Source: JAPHSX01 sp039714395
GTDB taxonomy: Bacteria > Pseudomonadota > Gammaproteobacteria > Thiohalomonadales > Thiohalomonadaceae
NCBI GenBank assembly: GCA_039714395.1
Contig: JBDLJH010000012.1
Coordinates: forward strand, 1-64,000
Direction: 5' to 3'
DNA length: 64,000 nt
In this document: positions 58,329 to 64,000 of the stretch, one piece after another
Numbering within the stretch: the first letter of the stretch is position 1
How the letters are laid out: each line of letters starts with the position of its first letter
Position numbers and translations under genes: made by a program
Notes under the pieces: model-generated
The model's database searches: none
Told to the model about the DNA's origin: nothing
The model's input: only the letters and a program-made list of their open reading frames with translations

Positions 58329-59182
58329 GACAGCTCCCGGTGGCGGGTGAGTACGCTGATACCCTGTTGCTGAAAGTGCTGGCTGAGTCGTTCGACAAAA
58401 AATACAGAGCGATGTTGCCCTCCGGTGCAGCCGATGGCCACCGTCATGTAGCTGCGGTTGTCGGCGGCAAATTGTGGCAGCCATTGCTCAAGGAAGTCAC
58501 TCACCTGTTCAAACATGCGATTGACCTCGAAGTGGTTCTCCAGGAAGTGGACCACCTCCGCATCACGTCCGGTGAGTGGACGCAGGCGCGGCTCCCAGTG
58601 AGGGTTTGGCAGGCATCGCACGTCGAAGATAAAGTCTGCCTCCAGCGGTACACCGTGCTTGAAGCCAAATGACTGGAATAGCACTGACATGTTTTCACCG
58701 CCACGCTCGCCGATACTCTTCTGGATCAGTTCGCGCAGCTGATGGATGTTGGTACGGCTGCTGTCGATCTGCATATCCGCCTTGCTGCTGATAGGCTTGA
58801 GCATCATACGCTCTTGTAAAATGGCCTCTTCCAGCGGTACCTCATCGTCGGTAAGGGGGTGACGGCGGCGGGTCTCGCTAAAACGTTTGATCAGGATGTC
58901 GTCAGTGGCATCGATAAAGATGACCTCACACGGCAATCCGGTTTGCTTGAGCTGTTTCAGTAGTTCTGGAAAGGTGGCGAAGTCGTTGTTGAGATTGCGT
59001 GCGTCGATACCCACGGCGACCATTTCATAATGGTGGTGCTGGGCGTTGAGCATCTCATCGGCGAAGGCCGGCAGGAGTGCCATCGGCAGGTTGTCGATGC
59101 AGTAGCCACCGATATCCTCCAGGGCGTTGAGCGCCACACTCTTACCGGCACCTGATGTACCACTAACAATCAGTAGTTTCAT
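58325..59182 (-). CDS. rapZ: RNase adaptor / nucleotide-binding protein RapZ
   Basis: A 285-residue P-loop protein: Walker A GTSGAGKSVALN (residues 8-19), a Walker B region in CEVIFIDATDDILIKRFSETRRRHPL, and the C-terminal domain (SFGFKHGVPLEADFIFDVR ... GCTGGQHRSVFFVERL). RapZ controls GlcN6P synthase through the GlmZ small RNA and RNase E in enterics; the same protein in other gammaproteobacteria lies in this cluster. It overlaps hprK by 4 nt. Confidence 0.95.
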   Translation of the reverse strand: MKLLIVSGTSGAGKSVALNALEDIGGYCIDNLPMALLPAFADEMLNAQHHHYEMVAVGIDARNLNNDFATFPELLKQLKQTGLPCEVIFIDATDDILIKRFSETRRRHPLTDDEVPLEEAILQERMMLKPISSKADMQIDSSRTNIHQLRELIQKSIGERGGENMSVLFQSFGFKHGVPLEADFIFDVRCLPNPHWEPRLRPLTGRDAEVVHFLENHFEVNRMFEQVSDFLEQWLPQFAADNRSYMTVAIGCTGGQHRSVFFVERLSQHFQQQGISVLTRHRELS

Positions 59183-60126
59183 TGTTCTCTGTTTTGAATC
59201 ATGCGCTGCTGTCGCGCAATGAAATCCTCTGCCGCATCGTAGCCACGATTATACAGAATTTGATTGCGTGCGGCGGCCTCTACCAGTACAGCGAGATTGC
59301 GACCGGGGGCAACAGGTACCTCTACCTCGGGGACGGCTACATCGAGCAGTGTATGCATACGCCGTGCTCCCTTGAGGCGATCCATGGCCTTGGGTTTGTT
59401 GGCATCAACCGGGGTGAGCTGAACGATAAGCTGTAGCACCATTTCGGGTTTAATCGCGTTGTCACCAAACAACTCACGCACATTCATGACGCCAAGGCCG
59501 CGCACCTCAAGGAAGTTCTTTAGTACTTCTGGACAGTGGCCTACCAGGGTCTCCGGGGCGGTGCGGCGAAAGGCGGGAGCATCATCGGCCACCAGGCGAT
59601 GGCCGCGGGTGATTAATTCCAGTGCCAGTTCGCTCTTGCCGATGGCGCTCTCACCGGTCAGCAGCACCCCAATCCCCATTACTTCCATAAAGACACCATG
59701 TATCACCAATGTATCGGCGAGTAGACCGCTTAGGTAGTAGTCGATGTTACGTGCCAGTTTGTGGCTGGAGAGGGGGGAGGCACAGAGCGGAACCGTGCTG
59801 CTATTTGCCATCTCCAGTAACTCATCGGGGGCATGCTGGTCATCGGCGATGATGACCAGCTGTGAGCCACCGCTGAATAGTTGTTCCAGGGCGTCGTGCC
59901 GCGAGTTATTGCCTAGCTCAGTAAGGTATTGCAGCTCGGATTTGCCCAGTAGCTGGATGCGGTGGGGATGGATGAAATTAAGGTGACCGATGAGGGATTC
60001 GTCCCCCTTATCATCACCGTAGAGGGAGAGCGTTGTCTGCTCTCCGTGGTGGTGGGTCAGCCACTGCAGGCTAAGGCGTTGTTGATAGGCCTCGAAAAAC
60101 TGCTGCAGGGTAATACTGGTATGCAT
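59179..60126 (-). CDS. hprK: HPr kinase/phosphorylase
   Basis: A 315-residue bifunctional enzyme that phosphorylates and dephosphorylates HPr at Ser46. It has an N-terminal domain (about 1-130), the HprK motif VIHGVFMEVMGIGVLLTGES with conserved His143, Walker A GESAIGKSE (158-166) and the C-terminal signature EVRGLGVMNVRELFG. The ATG at 60126 is chosen since it follows the ptsN stop by 2 nt; a GTG at 60147 inside ptsN is possible. HprK is absent from enterics but found in clusters like this in other gammaproteobacteria. Confidence 0.93.
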   Translation of the reverse strand: MHTSITLQQFFEAYQQRLSLQWLTHHHGEQTTLSLYGDDKGDESLIGHLNFIHPHRIQLLGKSELQYLTELGNNSRHDALEQLFSGGSQLVIIADDQHAPDELLEMANSSTVPLCASPLSSHKLARNIDYYLSGLLADTLVIHGVFMEVMGIGVLLTGESAIGKSELALELITRGHRLVADDAPAFRRTAPETLVGHCPEVLKNFLEVRGLGVMNVRELFGDNAIKPEMVLQLIVQLTPVDANKPKAMDRLKGARRMHTLLDVAVPEVEVPVAPGRNLAVLVEAAARNQILYNRGYDAAEDFIARQQRMIQNREQ

Positions 60127-60128
60127 GG

Positions 60129-60590
60129 CTAGTGCTGTTTCTGCCACTCCTGAATGGCAGAGAACAGGCTGTGCGCATCGGGTGAGGCACGCAGTTGTTT
60201 CACTAATTGTTCATCGCTGAACATGCGTGCTAGCTGTGCCAGCAGTTGAAGGTGCTCCTCGGTGGCCTCCTCAGGTACCAGCAGGCCAAACAGCAGGTCT
60301 ACCGGCTGATTATCGCTGGCGTCGAAATCGACACCTTGCTGCAATTTGATAAATGCAGCAAGGGTGGCATCGTTCTGTTTGAGTCGGCCGTGGGGAATTG
60401 CCACCCCATGGCCCAGGCCGGTACTACCTAGCCGCTCACGGGAGAGCAAACTGTCAAAAACCTGGTTTTGCGACAGTGCCTCCTGATTGGCGCTAAGCAG
60501 TTGGCTCAGCTGTTCCAGTACCCGCTTTTTGCTGGCGGACTGGGTGTTACAGCTGATGTGTTCAAGGTCGAGTAGTTCGGCTACCTGCAT
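60129..60590 (-). CDS. ptsN: nitrogen-regulatory EIIA (PtsN)
   Basis: A 153-residue EIIA(Ntr) domain with the phospho-His67 in GHGVAIPHGR. It is the output of the nitrogen-related PTS and affects potassium transport and RpoN-dependent processes. It stands 36 nt downstream of hpf and directly before hprK, the classical rpoN-hpf-ptsN order. Confidence 0.95.
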   Translation of the reverse strand: MQVAELLDLEHISCNTQSASKKRVLEQLSQLLSANQEALSQNQVFDSLLSRERLGSTGLGHGVAIPHGRLKQNDATLAAFIKLQQGVDFDASDNQPVDLLFGLLVPEEATEEHLQLLAQLARMFSDEQLVKQLRASPDAHSLFSAIQEWQKQH

Positions 60591-60626
60591 AGTTATTTTG
60601 CCAAATAAGTGTTGTAGAGTAGGGGT

Positions 60627-60965
60627 TTATTCGACGTCGGCGTCAAGGGGCTGATTTTTCAGTCCACCCTGAGAACGGTGGTGATCGGTGACCTTCTCTT
60701 TGTGCTTTTTCACCTGGCGGTCGAGCTTATCGATCATGGAGTCGATGGCGGCGTACATATCCTCATTTTCGCATTCGGCGTGCAGGGTGTTGCCGGTAAT
60801 TTGAATCGTGGCTTCGGCCTTTTGGCGCAGTTTCTCTACACCAAGAATCACATGCACATTGGTAACATGATCGAAGTGGCGCTCCAGGCGCTGAAGTTTT
60901 TCCGTTACATAGTCACGCATGGAGGTGGTGATGTCGACGTGATGACCGGTTAGATTAAGTTGCAT
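60627..60965 (-). CDS. hpf: ribosome hibernation-promoting factor (short form)
   Basis: A 112-residue protein with the beta-alpha-beta-beta-beta-alpha HPF fold: MQLNLTGHHVDITTSMRDYV and KLRQKAEATIQITGNTLHAE, then AAIDSMIDKLDRQVKKHKEK. It binds the 30S A/P region in stationary phase to dimerise ribosomes. Short form, without the C-terminal long-HPF domain. 38 nt after the rpoN stop. Confidence 0.95.
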   Translation of the reverse strand: MQLNLTGHHVDITTSMRDYVTEKLQRLERHFDHVTNVHVILGVEKLRQKAEATIQITGNTLHAECENEDMYAAIDSMIDKLDRQVKKHKEKVTDHHRSQGGLKNQPLDADVE

Positions 60966-61003
60966 TATCGTCTCCTGGTTGATGATGGGTTGTGATGCCT
61001 GGC

Positions 61004-62467
61004 TTAGGCCAGGCGTTTTCGTTCGTTGGATGGCGGGATTGCCATGGCTTCACGGTATTTGGCTACCGTGCGTCGGGCAACGTTAATGCCCTTGTCAGAA
61101 AGAATCTGTGCCAGCTTGTTATCGCTAAGCGGTTTTTTTGGTGGCTCTTCAGCGATCAGGGATTTAAGCATGGCGCGAATAGCGGTGGAAGAGGCCTCGC
61201 CGCCGCTGGCGGTGCTCACATGGCTGGAGAAGAAGTACTTCAGCTCGAAGATACCGCGAGGGGTATGCATGTATTTACGGGTGGTGGTGCGGGAGATGGT
61301 CGATTCGTGCATCCCCAGCTCTTCGGCAATATCGTGCAACACCATCGGCTTCATCCCCACCTCGCCCTGCTCGAGAAAGTTGCGCTGGTGTTCGATGATG
61401 CTGGTGGACACCTTGAGCAGGGTATCGTTGCGACTCTGCAGGCTCTTGATAAACCAGCGAGCCTCCTGCAGGTGGTTTTTCATTGTGGTTGAGTCGCCGC
61501 TGCTGGCCTGTTTGATGAGTCCCGCATAGTAGTTGTTCACCCGAAGCTTGGGGGCGGCTCCAGCACTGAGCTCCACACGCCAACCGCTGGTTGTTTTGGA
61601 CACCATCACATCGGGGGTAATGTATTCAGTCTTGTCACTGGCGATCTGAGCGCCGGGACGGGGGTTGAGGCTCTGAATCAGCTGAATCACCTCGGTGAGT
61701 TGTTGTTCGTTAAGTTTCATGACCCTTTTAAGTTGAGTGTAGTCTCGGCCAGCTAATAGTTCAAAGTGCTTTTCCAGCAGGGCGTGGGCCTCGGCCTGCC
61801 ATGTTGTTTTGCCGGCTAAGGTGCGTAGTTGTAACAGCAGGCATTCACGTAGATCCTGTGCCGCTACCCCGATGGGATCGCAGTTCTGCACGATATGTAG
61901 CACTGCCACGACTTCGTCCATTTCGATCTCAGGTAGCTGTGGCTGCAGGCTCTCAAGGATCTCTTCAAGGGGCAGGGATAGAAAGCCATCGTCGCTAATG
62001 GCGTCGATGATCGCCTCGGCGATCAGCATGTCCTCTTCTGTTATGGGACTCATGCGTACCTGCCACAACAGGTGCTCACGCAAGTCCTCGCTACGGCTAT
62101 CGCCGTATTCGAATTCCCGATCTTCATCACTACTGGCGGCGGAGGGGGTGCTGGGCATGGCGTCGTAGGTGTCGTCCCAGACGCTGTCGATGACCAGTTC
62201 GTCGGGCAGGGTCTCCTGTTGAAGCTCCTCACTCAGCTCCGCGACCTCTTCCGTTTCGTCGTTATCGGTGAGTTCGTCGGTTTCGCCCTCTTCGTTTAAC
62301 TCCTGCTCGAACTCATCCCCCTCTTCAAGCATCAGGTTGGATTCCAGTGCCTGCTGGATCTCCAGCTGTAGCTCCAGGGTAGAAAGCTGCAACATGCGGA
62401 TCGCCTGCTGCAGTTGCGGCGTCATGGTGAGCTGTTGTCCGAGACGGAGCTGTAGGGATTGCTTCAT
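61004..62467 (-). CDS. rpoN: RNA polymerase sigma-54 factor
   Basis: A 487-residue RpoN. Region I is Gln/Leu-rich (LRLGQQLTMTPQLQQAIRMLQLS), region II is a long acidic linker (about 55-120), the core-binding domain follows, the HTH is near 360-385 (IAEELGMHESTISRTT), and the RpoN box ARRTVAKYREAMAIPPS (about 465-481) recognises the -24 element. It would transcribe amt via the promoter at 15675-15691. First of the downstream hpf-ptsN-hprK run. Confidence 0.97.
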   Translation of the reverse strand: MKQSLQLRLGQQLTMTPQLQQAIRMLQLSTLELQLEIQQALESNLMLEEGDEFEQELNEEGETDELTDNDETEEVAELSEELQQETLPDELVIDSVWDDTYDAMPSTPSAASSDEDREFEYGDSRSEDLREHLLWQVRMSPITEEDMLIAEAIIDAISDDGFLSLPLEEILESLQPQLPEIEMDEVVAVLHIVQNCDPIGVAAQDLRECLLLQLRTLAGKTTWQAEAHALLEKHFELLAGRDYTQLKRVMKLNEQQLTEVIQLIQSLNPRPGAQIASDKTEYITPDVMVSKTTSGWRVELSAGAAPKLRVNNYYAGLIKQASSGDSTTMKNHLQEARWFIKSLQSRNDTLLKVSTSIIEHQRNFLEQGEVGMKPMVLHDIAEELGMHESTISRTTTRKYMHTPRGIFELKYFFSSHVSTASGGEASSTAIRAMLKSLIAEEPPKKPLSDNKLAQILSDKGINVARRTVAKYREAMAIPPSNERKRLA

Positions 62468-62557
62468 TTAGACTCAGGTGGCGGTTATGAGGAAGTACTA
62501 GTACGCCCTAGATTCTAGCGTATTTGATTGGTGAATGGCACAGATTTTGGATAACAA

Positions 62558-63280
62558 TTAGAGCTGGAAGTCATGACCCAGATAAACGTCTCTAACCTTT
62601 TGATTTTCAAGGAGTATCTCCGGCTCCCCCTCGGCAATTACATGGCCTTCGCCGATGATGTAACCGCGCTCACAGATCCCCAGGGTCTCACGCACGTTGT
62701 GATCAGTGATCAGTACTCCTATGCCCCGTTCCTTGAGGTGAATAATAATACCCTGAATATCGATCACTGAGATCGGATCGACACCAGCAAAGGGTTCATC
62801 GAGTAGGATGAATTTTGGTTCGGTGGCGAGGGCACGAGCGATTTCGACACGACGGCGTTCACCGCCAGAGAGGCTCATTCCCAGGCTGTCGCGGATATGG
62901 GTGATGTGGAACTCTTCCAGCAGTGATTCGAGGATATGTTCGCGCTGTTGCGGTTCAAGGTCGGCACGGATTTCGAGGATCGCCATGATGTTCTGTGCGA
63001 CAGTCAGTTTGCGGAATACCGAGGCTTCTTGTGGCAGGTAGCCGATCCCCTCGCGGGCCCTCTGGTGCATTGGCTTGTTGGTGATGTCGTGCTCACCCAG
63101 CTGGATGCTCCCTTTGTCGTTGGGGATAAGGCCCACGATCATATAGAAACAGGTGGTTTTGCCTGCACCGTTGGGCCCTAGCAGGCCGACTACCTCACCA
63201 GGCTCAACACGTAGCGAGACATCGCTGACTACGGATCGTGACTTGTAGCTCTTGGCAAGATGGCTGGCGATGAGGCTCAC
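62558..63280 (-). CDS. lptB: lipopolysaccharide export ATPase LptB
   Basis: A 240-residue ABC ATPase that powers LPS extraction with LptFG. Walker A GPNGAGKTT (about 36-44), signature SLSGGERRRVEIARAL, Walker B FILLDEPFAGVDP and the LptB-typical EASVFRKLTVAQNI and ITDHNVRETLGICERGYI. It overlaps lptA by 4 nt and precedes rpoN by 90 nt. Confidence 0.97.
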   Translation of the reverse strand: MSLIASHLAKSYKSRSVVSDVSLRVEPGEVVGLLGPNGAGKTTCFYMIVGLIPNDKGSIQLGEHDITNKPMHQRAREGIGYLPQEASVFRKLTVAQNIMAILEIRADLEPQQREHILESLLEEFHITHIRDSLGMSLSGGERRRVEIARALATEPKFILLDEPFAGVDPISVIDIQGIIIHLKERGIGVLITDHNVRETLGICERGYIIGEGHVIAEGEPEILLENQKVRDVYLGHDFQL

Positions 63281-63816
63281 GGTTTATTCTCCATCTTATG
63301 GTCGTCATTTTTCTGTTCGTCATTTGCCGGTTGCAGCAGCACCCGTACCCGACCATCCCCCTGTTTGTTGCCGGAGGCTCTGACCAGCTGTTTTTTCAGG
63401 TCGTAGCGGATATGTTCGCCACTAAACTCGTTTCCATTTTGCCGTAGCTGTGCCTTGCCCTTGAGCTGAACGGTTTGTTGTAGAGGCAGGTATTCTATCC
63501 ATTCAGCCTCGGCGTGGAGCGGGGCCCTGTTATCATCCTTTGGCTGCTCCATGGTGGTGGGTTTGCCCTCGGATACCACCCGATTCAGTTGTTTCTCTAC
63601 GGTGTAGAGAGTAATACGCTCTGCCTTCAGCCGTAGCCCCCCCTGGATCAGAATGACATTGCCCTGGTAGGTACTGGTGCCGTGTGCCTGATCCAGTTCC
63701 ATGCGGTCGGCCTCAATGCTTACCGGGGTCGATTTGTTAGCTGTGTCGGTTGCTGCTGGCCCCGCACTTAGCGTTAGCGGCAGTAATAACAGCAGGCTAA
63801 GGTGAAGGAATTTCAT
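63277..63816 (-). CDS. lptA: lipopolysaccharide transport periplasmic protein LptA
   Basis: A 179-residue OstA-like protein with a signal peptide (about 1-18). The beta-jellyroll domain begins VSIEADRMELDQAHGTSTYQG and ends with GEHIRYDLKKQLVRASGN. It bridges LptC to LptD across the periplasm. Its start lies inside the end of lptC (20-nt overlap). The extra hydrophilic tail (about 160-179) is Asp/Lys-rich. Confidence 0.94.
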   Translation of the reverse strand: MKFLHLSLLLLLPLTLSAGPAATDTANKSTPVSIEADRMELDQAHGTSTYQGNVILIQGGLRLKAERITLYTVEKQLNRVVSEGKPTTMEQPKDDNRAPLHAEAEWIEYLPLQQTVQLKGKAQLRQNGNEFSGEHIRYDLKKQLVRASGNKQGDGRVRVLLQPANDEQKNDDHKMENKP

Positions 63817-64000
63817 AATGCCCCCTTACCTGTGAGAGTAGCCGCAGGCGCTGACTCTTCTGTTCAACCTCCAGACCGACTGCATCAATGCGTTGATCTG
63901 CCTGAATCAGGGTGACGGGCTGATCCGTATTGGCGCGTCCCTGTTTGGGCTGTATGCGTAGGGCCTCGGTGGTGAGTTGCAGCGGCTTATCGCTACTGGG
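63797..64000 (-). CDS. lptC: LPS export component LptC, C-terminal part
   Basis: Partial: only the last 67 codons lie in the window, and the gene continues to the right. I translated it from the sequence: it reads PSSDKPLQLTTEALRIQPKQ, then ANTDQPVTLIQADQRIDAVG, then LEVEQKSQRLRLLSQVRGHYEI, ending in SP and a TAG at 63799-63797. The pattern (repeated beta-strand turns, ending VRGHYE) matches the C-terminal part of LptC, which links the LptBFG ATPase complex to LptA. It overlaps the start of lptA by 20 nt, implying tight translational coupling. Confidence 0.85.
   Translation of the reverse strand, partial: PSSDKPLQLTTEALRIQPKQGRANTDQPVTLIQADQRIDAVGLEVEQKSQRLRLLSQVRGHYEIPSP

Noticed and set aside
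1..64000. tRNA, rRNA, CRISPR array, prophage or complete insertion sequence
   Set aside because: Scanned by eye for cloverleaf-like segments, regularly spaced repeats, integrase or transposase frames; none was found. Weak RNA genes could be missed without a covariance search.

Overview
The window looks like the chromosome of a free-living or symbiotic gammaproteobacterium. The evidence is gene content and order: lptC-lptA-lptB-rpoN-hpf-ptsN-hprK-rapZ-PTS IIA-HPr-EI-mgtE-darP; hda beside perM and a pgsA-like gene; prfC, a rhombosortase and envZ/ompR-type regulators. HPr kinase inside the rpoN/pts cluster and the many exported c-type cytochromes and thioredoxin-fold proteins would fit a Chromatiales-like, respiratory and possibly sulfur-oxidising lineage, but that placement is inference. 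Nearly all of the window is densely packed core genome with many 1-4 nt start/stop overlaps. No tRNA, rRNA, CRISPR array, prophage or intact insertion sequence was seen.

Layout. 1-2.6 kb: DevBCA-like ABC exporter (ATPase cut by the window edge, FtsX-type permease, HlyD adaptor). 2.6-6.6 kb: a small exported/membrane protein cluster (4-TM protein, small secreted protein, cytochrome c lipoprotein, Gly/Ser-rich secreted protein) facing an OmpR/EnvZ-type two-component system. 6.8-10.8 kb: patatin-like protein, tandem-thioredoxin protein, MazG, beta-propeller lipoprotein. 10.9-15.5 kb: PadR-RND efflux operon. 15.7-16.9 kb: ammonium transporter with a visible sigma-54/NtrC control region. 17-25 kb: lipoprotein, purMN, DUF2066-pgsA-like-perM-hda, DUF2069/WrbA/ArsC-like genes. 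24.7-30 kb: DUF4398 lipoproteins (one with LysM), YqhA, two thioredoxin-like proteins, TolC plus adaptor, acylphosphatase. 30-33.8 kb: lytic transglycosylase, rhombosortase, ProRS, tautomerase, DUF4124. 34-43 kb: ilvB-ilvH-ilvC, an unrecognised 1039-residue protein, pssA, leuA. 43-46.3 kb: family-4 uracil-DNA glycosylase, rimI, prfC. 46.5-49.4 kb: two tandem tetraheme cytochromes followed by a membrane diguanylate cyclase. 49.4-53.7 kb: ABC-2 exporter, DUF898 protein and M48 protease. 53.9-64 kb: the darP...lptC cluster on the minus strand.

Functional themes. (1) Nitrogen/carbon signalling: rpoN, ptsN, a PTS phosphorelay without sugar permeases, HprK and RapZ lie together, and amt carries a sigma-54 promoter. 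(2) Branched-chain amino acids: ilvBHC and leuA are near each other but separated by a large unknown gene and pssA. (3) Envelope and redox: many exported cytochromes, thioredoxins and export systems. (4) Small non-coding palindromic elements, probably MITE-like, sit between purM and the DUF2066 gene and between leuA and the uracil-DNA glycosylase gene.

No wholly new system could be proven from sequence alone. The best candidates for something undescribed are the twin tetraheme cytochrome/diguanylate cyclase locus, the exported-protein cluster facing the two-component system, and the 1039-residue helical protein.
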